This document shows positions 1 to 5,488 of a DNA stretch of 5,529 nt, one piece after another. A program made the position numbers and the translations under genes. Position 1 is the first letter of the stretch; each line of letters opens with the position of its first letter. Below the pieces are notes generated by a model that saw nothing but the letters and a program-made list of their open reading frames with translations, was not told where the DNA came from and did not search any database. This DNA comes from an uncultured Collinsella sp. (lineage in GTDB: Bacteria; Actinomycetota; Coriobacteriia; Coriobacteriales; Coriobacteriaceae): the NCBI GenBank assembly GCA_900552345.1, contig URZN01000105.1, positions 1-5,529 of the forward strand. The letters are read 5' to 3'.

Positions 1-5
1 AAGAC

Positions 6-28
6 GGAAAGCACATTAAGTGCTTTCC
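6..28. terminator. Perfect 9-bp hairpin at the left edge, possible terminator
   Basis: GGAAAGCAC and its exact complement GTGCTTTCC flank a 5-nt loop ATTAA. On the plus strand the stem is followed by TTTG, and on the minus strand by GTCTT, so the T-run is weak either way. The most likely role is the terminator of a gene lying left of the window. Since no upstream gene is visible, direction and role stay uncertain. Confidence 0.4.
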
Positions 29-151
29 TTTGCGTGCGGAACTCGCGACAAACTTCATGCCCTCCGGTCCGCCCCGGGAGCCAGGTTGACTAACTCGGGC
101 CCGGCATTCAGGAAAAGTCAGTGCAGCAAAATGGCGATGCGGATAGCGACA

Positions 152-219
152 TGGGCATGGTTTTCGCCACGCGCACGGGTCCCCCGGGGAGCACCGTGCA
201 TTTTTGGGAGTATTCAGCA
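152..219 (-). repeat. Module copy A of an inverted pair
   Basis: Read on the minus strand from 219 to 152, it begins TGCTGAATACTCC, then six variable bases, then TGCACGG (core at 194-219). A 28-base GC-rich stretch containing CCCCGGGGG follows, then GAAAACCATGCCCA. The same order is found in copy B on the other strand. The 20 core bases are identical in the two copies while the six bases between them differ completely (CAAAAA here, GTTTTT in B). No known element is recognised. Confidence 0.6.
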
Positions 220-405
220 GACCAGGACGGCTGCATACGCACTGGACATTCCTTATTGGTCCCAAGGACGCCTTCAGCGGGCGATTTTGGTCGGTGGGCA
301 GACCCCGTTGGGGCAAATAGGCGTACTTCGCGCCGTACCGGACCACAAAATGTCATCGAGCTCCGCGATGCTACCCGACTGCAGCGGCGCCGGCGGGGCT
401 TGCGT

Positions 406-470
406 TGCTGAATACTCCGTTTTTTGCACGGCCCGGGCGGGGGTACATCAGGACCAGAAAGAACATCCCA
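406..470 (+). repeat. Module copy B of an inverted pair
   Basis: Read on the plus strand, it has TGCTGAATACTCC, six variable bases (GTTTTT), TGCACGG (core 406-431), a 25-base GC-rich stretch containing CCCGGG, then GAAAGAACATCCCA. Copy A has the same parts in the same order with near-equal spacing, on the opposite strand. The two copies point away from each other with 186 bases between them. They could be terminal inverted repeats of a small non-autonomous element, paired protein-binding sites or paired RNA motifs; the sequence alone does not decide. Confidence 0.6.
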
Positions 471-622
471 GCCTTTTTATGCAATCTGCAATGGAAAGTA
501 TGCAAAACACCAAGAGACGGCATTGCTGATGTCCAAATTAAATGCGCGGGGCAGCAGCGCCCCCACCCCACGCTCAAATCAAGCAGAGCAGGGACGCTCA
601 TAGCGGGTCCCCACCGATATAC

Positions 623-670
623 AAACGCGGCTCGAGCGCCATCCCAAAATAGGCTGCCCGAGCCGCGTTT
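623..670 (-). terminator. Rho-independent terminator of the YtcJ-like amidohydrolase gene
   Basis: AAACGCGGCTCG (623-634) pairs perfectly with CGAGCCGCGTTT (659-670). The 24-base interior can pair further through GCC/GGC. The hairpin lies 18 bases past the stop codon of the minus-strand amidohydrolase. On that strand it ends in GTTTGTATAT, a short and interrupted T-run. Position and stem quality support termination of that gene. Confidence 0.8.
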
Positions 671-688
671 AACGGTACGGCATGATTA

Positions 689-2326
689 TTAGCGCTCGTA
701 AATCAAGTTGCCTGCCAGGTAGGTGGCCTGCACCTTGGTGGCCTGCAGCTCTTGGGGGTCGATGGTGAGCGCGTTTTGGTCCAGGACTACCAGGTCGGCG
801 TATTTGCCGGGCTCTAGGCTGCCGAGGTTTTGCTCGTCACCTGCTGCGTAAGCGCTGCCCAGGGTGTAGTTGCGCAGAGCTGTAGCCGCGTCGACGCGCT
901 CGCTGGGGAGCCAGCCGCCCTCGGGCCAGTGGCTGCGGGGGTCTTGGCGCGTGATGGCCGTGTAGAGCACGTTCATGCTGGTAACGGCCGTGATGGGGCT
1001 ATCGGTGCCGAAAGCTTGGCGGATGCCGCGTTGCTTATAGGTCGCAAACGGCCACATGATGCGGCTGCGCTCCAGGCCCAGGTCGCGCTCAGGGCCACCC
1101 GGGTCGAGCGTGATGTGGCAAGGCTGGCTCGAGGCAATGACGTTGAGCTTGCGCAGACGATCGATGTCCTCGGGCAGCAGATTCTCCAAATGCTCAAGCG
1201 TATTATGGCCGTGCGGGGGCAGACCGTAGAGCTCTGCCGCCTCCTCAAAGATATCGAGTGCGGCATGGATGGCACCGTCGCCGATAACGTGGATGCGCAC
1301 GGTGTGGCCACGCTCGGCTGCCGCTAGAACCAACTTGCGCATGCGCTCGACAGGAACCGTCAGACGACCCTGGTCGCCCGGGAAGCGCGGGTTGGTATAG
1401 GGCTCAGTGAGGTATGCGGTATGCTCGCTCGACACGCCGTCGAAGAACTGTTTAAAGCCTGGCGCCGAGAGCAGCGCATTGTTCGCGTAGCGGGTCTGGA
1501 GTTCTTCCAAGCGCGATTGGTCATCCAGCAGCGTGGGAAACAGATGGGCGCGGATGCCCAGCTTGCCGGCGGCCTGCAGCTTGTCGTAAACATCGTCGCG
1601 AATAAAGTCACAGCCCGGCATGGGCATGAGCGACATATCGCAGATCGAGGTGATGCCCTGCTCGGCCATACGCTTCATCTGGTCGGCGTAAGCGCTCGCG
1701 ATGCGGTCCTCGCCCAGCCACTCAAGACAGCGCGGCAGCAGCTGCATGGCCGCAGCCTCGTGGGCAATACCCGTAAGCTCATCGTTTGAGTCTTTGTCGT
1801 AACTGCCACCCGCCGGAGGCTCACTGTCGCGTGTCACGCCAAGGGCTTCGAGTGCGCGGCTGTTGAGCCACAGGGTATGCCCATCGCCCGAATACATAAC
1901 ACAGGGGCGATCGGGAAAAGCAGCATCGAGCGATGCCTTAGTGGGATGCTCGGGCGGATCCCAGCGGTAATCGCGCCAGCCCTGCGTCACGACCCAGGCG
2001 TCGTCGGGCAGGTCCTGGGAAAACTCGAGCGCGTGCTGCACCAGTGCCGCCTCTGACGTGCCCATATCCATGAGCATGTACGGCGAGGAACCGACCGAGG
2101 TATGGAAGAAGTGCAGGTGCGCATCATGGAAACCGGGGCAGATGAATTGCTCGCCGTAGTCGACCACCGGCGTGGCAGCAGGGGCGGCGGCAATCACGTC
2201 ATCGGGCGCACCGACCGCGACGATACGATCTCCCGCGATGGCGATCGCCAACTCGCGGGCGGTATCGATGCCGTCTTGCGCGGTAAAAACGTTCTTGGAG
2301 CAGATAATCCGATCGATATGTTGCAT
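689..2326 (-). CDS. Metal-dependent amidohydrolase, Amidohydro_3 / YtcJ-like family
   Basis: Encodes 545 residues, normal for this cytoplasmic family, with no signal peptide. Members hydrolyse C-N bonds in a TIM barrel with one or two divalent metals; the natural substrate of most YtcJ-like members is unknown. Visible motifs: PGFHDAHLH with likely metal ligands H70 and H72; FKQFFDGV with K292, a candidate carboxylated lysine; RIHVIGDGA with H346; TLEHLENL with H379; FGTDSPI with the catalytic-type D442. The C-terminal LGSLEPGKYADLVVLD (about 501-516) is the typical return to the small beta-sandwich. The start was put at the ATG of MQHIDRI because homologues begin there. An in-frame ATG four codons upstream (2338) is possible, and neither has a strong ribosome binding site. 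The frame stays open far upstream, but that stretch is antisense to the M20 gene. Family assignment is secure; substrate is not assigned. Confidence 0.93.
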   Translation of the reverse strand: MQHIDRIICSKNVFTAQDGIDTARELAIAIAGDRIVAVGAPDDVIAAAPAATPVVDYGEQFICPGFHDAHLHFFHTSVGSSPYMLMDMGTSEAALVQHALEFSQDLPDDAWVVTQGWRDYRWDPPEHPTKASLDAAFPDRPCVMYSGDGHTLWLNSRALEALGVTRDSEPPAGGSYDKDSNDELTGIAHEAAAMQLLPRCLEWLGEDRIASAYADQMKRMAEQGITSICDMSLMPMPGCDFIRDDVYDKLQAAGKLGIRAHLFPTLLDDQSRLEELQTRYANNALLSAPGFKQFFDGVSSEHTAYLTEPYTNPRFPGDQGRLTVPVERMRKLVLAAAERGHTVRIHVIGDGAIHAALDIFEEAAELYGLPPHGHNTLEHLENLLPEDIDRLRKLNVIASSQPCHITLDPGGPERDLGLERSRIMWPFATYKQRGIRQAFGTDSPITAVTSMNVLYTAITRQDPRSHWPEGGWLPSERVDAATALRNYTLGSAYAAGDEQNLGSLEPGKYADLVVLDQNALTIDPQELQATKVQATYLAGNLIYER

Positions 2327-2355
2327 GGGCGTCCCCATCTCTGGCAGGAAATTCA

Positions 2356-2370
2356 ACACTCCCGAGTGTA
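2356..2370 (-). promoter_or_regulatory. Palindrome and possible -10 element before the amidohydrolase gene
   Basis: ACACTC-CC-GAGTGT (2356-2369) is a perfect 6-bp inverted repeat with a 2-base centre. On the minus strand it overlaps TACACT (2370-2365), a four-of-six match to a sigma-70 -10 box. That would put the transcript start 20-30 bases before the start codon. The -35 candidate 16 bases upstream (TTTTGT) is poor. A palindrome over a -10 box is a common operator layout, but short palindromes also occur by chance. Confidence 0.3.
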
Positions 2371-2413
2371 CTCCCCCGCCCTTGCAACAAAACCCCAAGC
2401 GGCAAACGGCAAC

Positions 2414-2443
2414 TTTACCAGCCCTAGCGGCAGGTGGCATACT
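2414..2443 (+). promoter_or_regulatory. Candidate sigma-70 promoter for the M20 amidohydrolase gene
   Basis: TTTACC (2414-2419) and CATACT (2438-2443) are each a four-of-six match to the -35 and -10 consensus, separated by 18 bases. The -10 is preceded by TGG, an extended -10 form. A transcript from here would have a leader of roughly 45 bases before the ATG at 2495. Prediction by eye only. Confidence 0.4.
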
Positions 2444-2478
2444 GGAGAGAGCCTGTACGATTTTGCGATCAACCCAGC

Positions 2479-2484
2479 AAGGAG
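2479..2484 (+). promoter_or_regulatory. Ribosome binding site that sets the M20 gene start
   Basis: AAGGAG lies 10 bases before the ATG at 2495. It decides the start: the reading frame is open upstream to 2102, but that part is antisense to the neighbouring amidohydrolase gene and has no comparable site. Confidence 0.75.
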
Positions 2485-2494
2485 CAAATCGACC

Positions 2495-3958
2495 ATGACG
2501 AAGACCAAGGCACAGCAGATTATGGCGGCGACCGAAGTGCGAGCGGCTGACGACGTCACCGCAGCCATCCAAGATATCGCTACCGAGTTTGAACCCTATA
2601 TCATCAAGCAGCGCCGGCACTTCCATAAGCACCCGGAGCTGAGCCTTGCCGAGGAGCGCACGACTTCCGACATCGCCAACCAGCTCGACGCCATGAATAT
2701 CCCCTACGAGCGTCCGCTCAAGACGGGCCTGGTGGCGACGCTCCGCGGCACCGCGCCCGATGCCTACCGCGAGGACGGCACGCCGCGCCGCCGTATCCTG
2801 CTGCGCGCCGATATCGACGCCCTGCCTGTCACCGAGCAGACCGGCGAGGAGTTCGCCAGCGTCAACGAGGGCTGCATGCACGCCTGCGGTCACGACTGCC
2901 ATATCGCCATGATGCTCGGCACGCTGCAGATTCTGCGCCACATGACCGATGACATCCACGGCGAGATTCGCATCGTTTTCCAGCCCAGCGAGGAAAACGG
3001 CCAGGGCGCCAAACTCATGATCGGCACGGGTGTGCTCGACGGCGTCGACGGCGCCTACGCTGCGCACATCTGGAGCGAGGTCGACGGCGGCACCGTAAGC
3101 TGCGAGCCCGGCCCACGCATGGCAAACACCGACTGGTTCCGCATCGACGTCCGCGGCACCTCGTGCCATGGCGCCATGCCCCAGCGCGGCCACGACGCCG
3201 TTATGGTTGCGGCAGAGATCGTCAACGCCCTGCAGACCATCGTCTCGCGCGAGATTAGCCCCTACGAACCTGCCGTCATCACCGTCGGCGAGCTGCATGG
3301 CGGCACCGCGCGCAACGTTATCGCCGGCACGGCGTACCTCGCCGGCACGGTGCGCACCTATGGCGACAAGACGCATGAGGAGATGCCCGAGCTTATGCGC
3401 CGCATCGTGGAGCACACCGCGGCTGCTCTGGGCGCCGAGGCCGAGCTCACCGACTACACCATCGCCAACTACAAGGTCGAAAACGATGCCGCCTCGAGCG
3501 AGCGCTGCCGCCAAGCTGTGCTCAAGTGCTTGGGTCCCACGGGCGAGGGCCATTACCGCGGCACGCTTTCGGGCGAGGACTTCTCGGAGTATCTGCGCCG
3601 CGTACCGGGCGTGCTCGCCTTTGTTGGCACGCGCAACCCCCAGATTGGCGCCACCTATGCCCAGCACTCCTGCTTCTATAAGATCGACGAGAGCGTGCTC
3701 GCCAAGGGCTCCATGGTAGCCGCTCAGTATGCCATCGACTTTTTGGCCGAGCCCACGCAAGAAGAGCTCGACGGCCCCACGATTGCCGCGGTCGCCGAGA
3801 CCAATCCCGACCTGGCAGCCAAGCTGCGCTCTGCCAAGGCAACTGCCGCCGAGGCCCGCGACGCCGTGCACGACGCCCGCACCGCCCGCCATGCCGCAAT
3901 CAAGGGCATTCACGATGCCCGTGCCGCCGCTCGCCACGATGAGAAGCACGGCGAGTAG
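2495..3958 (+). CDS. M20D-family amidohydrolase (N-acyl-amino-acid / hippurate / IAA-conjugate hydrolase type)
   Basis: Encodes 487 residues. The family removes acyl groups from N-acylated amino acids in the cytoplasm, using a dimetal site. Motifs: RHFHKHPELS (41-50); LLRADIDALPV with D108; MHACGHDCH with likely metal ligands C131 and H133; QPSEEN with general base E166 and ligand E167; AHIW with H191; and QHSCFYKIDE with H391. This is the full Cys/His/Glu/His/His ligand set of the M20D branch. The dimerisation domain spans about 214-312 and includes H225 in SCHGAMP, a residue that reaches the partner's active site in relatives. The substrate cannot be read from sequence. Typical members have about 390 residues. 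This one adds an N-terminal extension of about 30 and a C-terminal tail of about 65 (422-487), rich in Ala, Arg and His. It is divergent from the YtcJ-like gene, and both could act in scavenging acylated compounds (inference). Confidence 0.94.
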   Translation: MTKTKAQQIMAATEVRAADDVTAAIQDIATEFEPYIIKQRRHFHKHPELSLAEERTTSDIANQLDAMNIPYERPLKTGLVATLRGTAPDAYREDGTPRRRILLRADIDALPVTEQTGEEFASVNEGCMHACGHDCHIAMMLGTLQILRHMTDDIHGEIRIVFQPSEENGQGAKLMIGTGVLDGVDGAYAAHIWSEVDGGTVSCEPGPRMANTDWFRIDVRGTSCHGAMPQRGHDAVMVAAEIVNALQTIVSREISPYEPAVITVGELHGGTARNVIAGTAYLAGTVRTYGDKTHEEMPELMRRIVEHTAAALGAEAELTDYTIANYKVENDAASSERCRQAVLKCLGPTGEGHYRGTLSGEDFSEYLRRVPGVLAFVGTRNPQIGATYAQHSCFYKIDESVLAKGSMVAAQYAIDFLAEPTQEELDGPTIAAVAETNPDLAAKLRSAKATAAEARDAVHDARTARHAAIKGIHDARAAARHDEKHGE

Positions 3959-3993
3959 CCGTCACGCCCACCTATAACAACCTGGCTATAGCA

Positions 3994-4032
3994 AAGCGGG
4001 GGCGAACGTTATCTCAACGTTCGCCCCCGCTT
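3994..4032. terminator. Bidirectional terminator between convergent genes
   Basis: AAGCGGGGGCGAACGTT (3994-4010) and AACGTTCGCCCCCGCTT (4016-4032) form a perfect 17-bp stem around the loop ATCTC. It lies 35 bases after the stop of the M20 gene and 32 bases after the stop of the DUF2752 gene, which converge on it. The outer A-T pairs give only a very short T-run on each strand, so termination would rely on the GC-rich stem. It probably serves both transcription units. Confidence 0.88.
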
Positions 4033-4064
4033 ATGTGTCGACCGCTTTTCTAGCGCGTCCTCCG

Positions 4065-4541
4065 TCACGACAAGTAAGAGCGAAGGATGGCGAGCCAGCG
4101 TGGGGTTTCGAGGTGAATGATATCGGTGGGGACTCCGGCGGGCGCATGGCCGCCAAAGAGCAGGCCCGCGTCTGCCGGGTTGATAAGGCGCACGATCCAT
4201 ACGGCAACGACCAGCACGCACAGAACAACAACCGCAATGTCGATGCCGCGCTTTAGCTTGCTCGACGTCACCTCCTCGCGCACGAACGCGAGCACAAACG
4301 CAATCGGCACCACCCAAAACAGCGGATGGTAGGCAAAGGCCGCCGCAAAATCGAGGCGCAGTGCTGCCAGCCAGGCCCTCGTCATGCCACATCCCGGACA
4401 GGGAATGCCCGTCATCAGGCGAAACACGCAGCCAATATCGAGCAGGTAGAGTGCGAACCAGGCGACAAAGAGCACACCGATGCAAGAAAGGGCGCGGCGA
4501 ATGAGTTCCGCCGCGCCCTTATGTCCCTGGGAGCTGTTCAC
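4065..4541 (-). CDS. DUF2752 small membrane protein
   Basis: Encodes 158 residues from a GTG start. The family signature CPGCGMTRA is at 48-56, at the end of a first membrane segment (about 17-40). Further membrane segments lie at about 66-87, which contains AYHPLFW, and 100-121. The function of DUF2752 proteins is unknown; the paired cysteines could bind metal or be redox-active. It follows the zinc-ribbon/DUF4234 gene by 13 bases, so the two should be co-transcribed and may be translationally coupled. The start is uncertain. GTG at 4541 follows the upstream stop and has AAGAG only four bases before it. The sole upstream ATG (4601) would overlap the preceding gene by 47 bases and add a non-conserved-looking 20 residues. 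Family call firm, start tentative. Confidence 0.85.
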   Translation of the reverse strand: MNSSQGHKGAAELIRRALSCIGVLFVAWFALYLLDIGCVFRLMTGIPCPGCGMTRAWLAALRLDFAAAFAYHPLFWVVPIAFVLAFVREEVTSSKLKRGIDIAVVVLCVLVVAVWIVRLINPADAGLLFGGHAPAGVPTDIIHLETPRWLAILRSYLS

Positions 4542-4554
4542 GCCGCTCTTATCG

Positions 4555-5232
4555 TTAGGCACGAGCGCCAAGACGGACGTTGTAAGCCGTTGCCATGGCA
4601 TTGGTATTCTTGATGATGATGTTCATGGCAAAGATGGGGCCAAGGCCGCACAGCAGCGCGCCGACGATCTGCCACATAAGAACGGTGGTACCGTTCTCCT
4701 GGAACATCAGGCCATAGCGAGGAGCATTAGCCTGCAGGCGGTTACCGATCTTGTAGTACCAGTAGAGTGCGTAGAAGCCGCAGGTCACGAACGACAGCAG
4801 GATATATGCTGCCAGACCCGGCGTGGAATCGCCGTCGTCCTGGCACATGACATTGATGTCGCGGGCGAGGCAATAGAGGAAGTAATATGAATAGATGCCG
4901 CAGGTCACGATGGAAAGCAGGAGCCAGCCGATCACGCCACGGTCGGTTTTAATCGGAGTATAGCCCATCGGGGCAGGTGCAGGCTGCTGAGCATACTGCT
5001 GCTGACCGGTGTACTGCTGCTGCCCGGCGTACTGCTGCTGAGGCTGAGGCTGAACTGCCTGAACCGGAGTGGGCTGAATCTGCGTGGGCTGCGGAGCAGG
5101 CTGGGGCTGAGGTGCAGGCTGCGGCGCGGGCTGCGGAGCAGGAGCAGCGGAAGCGGCACCGACGGCAGAACCGCAGACAGGGCAGAATTTGGCATCATCC
5201 GAAATGGGAGAACCACAAGTGGGACAGAACAT
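4555..5232 (-). CDS. Zinc-ribbon, Pro/Gln-rich linker, DUF4234-like membrane protein
   Basis: Encodes 225 residues. An N-terminal zinc ribbon has CPTCG (C3, C6) and CPVCG (C17, C20). A low-complexity linker (about 29-90) follows, first Pro/Gln/Ala repeats, then three QQQY units. From about 97 the protein is membrane-bound. Two similar segments, LLSIVTCGIYSYYFLY (105-120) and LLSFVTCGFYALYWYY (145-160), match the DUF4234 pattern. A last hydrophobic stretch lies at about 184-207. There is no signal peptide, so the ribbon probably faces the cytoplasm. Function is unknown. Proteins of this build (zinc ribbon plus small membrane domain) are widespread in Gram-positive bacteria and are thought to be envelope-associated. 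It is first in a two-gene operon with DUF2752. The start is firm: ATG six bases after AAGGAG. Confidence 0.9.
   Translation of the reverse strand: MFCPTCGSPISDDAKFCPVCGSAVGAASAAPAPQPAPQPAPQPQPAPQPTQIQPTPVQAVQPQPQQQYAGQQQYTGQQQYAQQPAPAPMGYTPIKTDRGVIGWLLLSIVTCGIYSYYFLYCLARDINVMCQDDGDSTPGLAAYILLSFVTCGFYALYWYYKIGNRLQANAPRYGLMFQENGTTVLMWQIVGALLCGLGPIFAMNIIIKNTNAMATAYNVRLGARA
4993..5142 (-). repeat. In-frame repeats encoding the Pro/Gln-rich linker
   Basis: The unit TACTGCTGCTG recurs at 4994, 5012 and 5030, exactly 18 bases apart, and encodes the QQQYxG units (residues 66-80). Upstream in the protein, residues 31-49 are Pro/Ala/Gln repeats (5086-5142). Because the unit is a multiple of three, gain or loss of copies would change linker length without breaking the frame. 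Such a tract can vary between strains and is also prone to assembly error. Confidence 0.75.
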
Positions 5233-5238
5233 AAGCCT

Positions 5239-5244
5239 CTCCTT
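5239..5244 (-). promoter_or_regulatory. Ribosome binding site of the zinc-ribbon/DUF4234 gene
   Basis: AAGGAG on the minus strand, six bases before the ATG at 5232. This is near-ideal spacing and fixes the start. Confidence 0.8.
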
Positions 5245-5249
5245 TTCCT

Positions 5250-5266
5250 AAGGCGTTGCACGCCTT
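5250..5266 (-). promoter_or_regulatory. Leader hairpin just before the ribosome binding site
   Basis: On the minus strand AAGGCG, loop TGCAA and CGCCTT form a perfect 6-bp stem, ending five bases before the AAGGAG ribosome binding site. It could stabilise the leader or influence translation. As DNA it is also a palindromic site with a 5-base centre. No known riboswitch class was recognised. Confidence 0.4.
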
Positions 5267-5307
5267 CAAACCTTACACGTCTATGTTCTCAACAATAGCC
5301 GCGACGT

Positions 5308-5328
5308 TGTTGCGCAACATTGGCCAAT
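5308..5328. promoter_or_regulatory. Two abutting palindromes upstream of the zinc-ribbon operon
   Basis: TGTTGCGCAACA (5308-5319) is a perfect 12-bp palindrome and ATTGGCCAAT (5319-5328) a perfect 10-bp palindrome; they share one base. They lie 76-96 bases before the start codon in the only non-coding stretch ahead of the operon, so they may be operator sites. I found no convincing sigma-70 promoter here. TATTGT just downstream on the minus strand is a weak -10 candidate without a good -35. Confidence 0.4.
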
Positions 5329-5388
5329 TTCCGAGAAATTTTACTGCAACCGTTTTCCCAGGCATTTTCTTGCTTTCGCAGTAGAAAA

Positions 5389-5420
5389 AGGCGCCCCGGG
5401 CTCAGTTGCCCAGGGCGCCT
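5389..5420 (-). terminator. Rho-independent terminator of the gene cut at the right edge
   Basis: AGGCGCCC (5389-5396) pairs with GGGCGCCT (5413-5420). GGGC/GCCC pair inside after one mismatch, leaving a 6-base loop. On the minus strand the stem runs into TTTTTC (5389-5384), a proper T-run. It follows the TAG stop at 5428-5430 by seven bases. Confidence 0.88.
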
Positions 5421-5427
5421 CGACCGA

Positions 5428-5488
5428 CTATTCGGTTTGATTGTTTTCGGCAGCAGGATTATCGCCCGGCTCATCCGCCGGCGTGGCA
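5428..5488 (-). CDS. C-terminal end of an unidentified protein (partial)
   Basis: Nineteen codons and a TAG stop remain on the minus strand, reading ATPADEPGDNPAAENNQTE. The tail is acidic, Pro/Asn/Glu-rich and disordered-looking, typical of the extreme C-terminus of a protein. It is supported by the strong terminator starting seven bases past the stop. The gene is cut by the contig end: everything right of 5488 is adapter. Too little remains to name a family. Confidence 0.6.

Larger units (their letters stand above)
29..622. other. Gene-free region of about 590 bases
   Basis: I see no convincing gene here. Open frames exist on both strands, the longest about 169 codons, but they overlap one another in conflicting frames. 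They lack a ribosome binding site, show no family motif, and have the scattered Cys/Arg/Pro/Trp composition expected of non-coding GC-rich DNA. No tRNA or known riboswitch was recognised. What the region does contain is a pair of inverted, diverged copies of one module (listed separately) and short GC hairpins such as CCCC-gtt-GGGG near 303-313 and GGGGC/GCCCC near 548-563. It could be an old mobile-element remnant, a non-coding RNA locus or plain intergenic DNA. Confidence 0.6.

Noticed and set aside
152..470. CRISPR array or tRNA in the left region
   Set aside because: Only two module copies exist, in opposite orientation, and no cloverleaf or regular direct repeat was seen.
20..529. A 169-codon open frame on the plus strand in the left region, with shorter rivals on both strands
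   Set aside because: It has no ribosome binding site, conflicting overlapping frames, odd composition and no recognisable domain. Its ATG-like start lies inside the left hairpin.
2102..2494. Upstream extension of the M20 reading frame by 131 codons
   Set aside because: It overlaps the 5' part of the opposite-strand amidohydrolase, shows no family similarity, and the AAGGAG at 2479-2484 sets the start at 2495.
2327..3949. The minus-strand frame of the YtcJ-like gene stays open for another 541 codons across the M20 gene
   Set aside because: It is antisense to a gene with complete catalytic motifs, is rich in Gly/Ala/Val/His without any domain, and results from GC-rich codon bias that avoids stops on the opposite strand.
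4542..4601. ATG start of the DUF2752 gene at 4601
   Set aside because: It would overlap the upstream gene by 47 bases and adds residues outside the usual family core; the GTG at 4541 fits the operon spacing better, though this is not certain.
5289..5488. A 66-codon minus-strand frame from a GTG near the contig end
   Set aside because: It runs through the terminator hairpin and the palindromes. The competing frame ending in TAG at 5428 sits correctly before a strong terminator.
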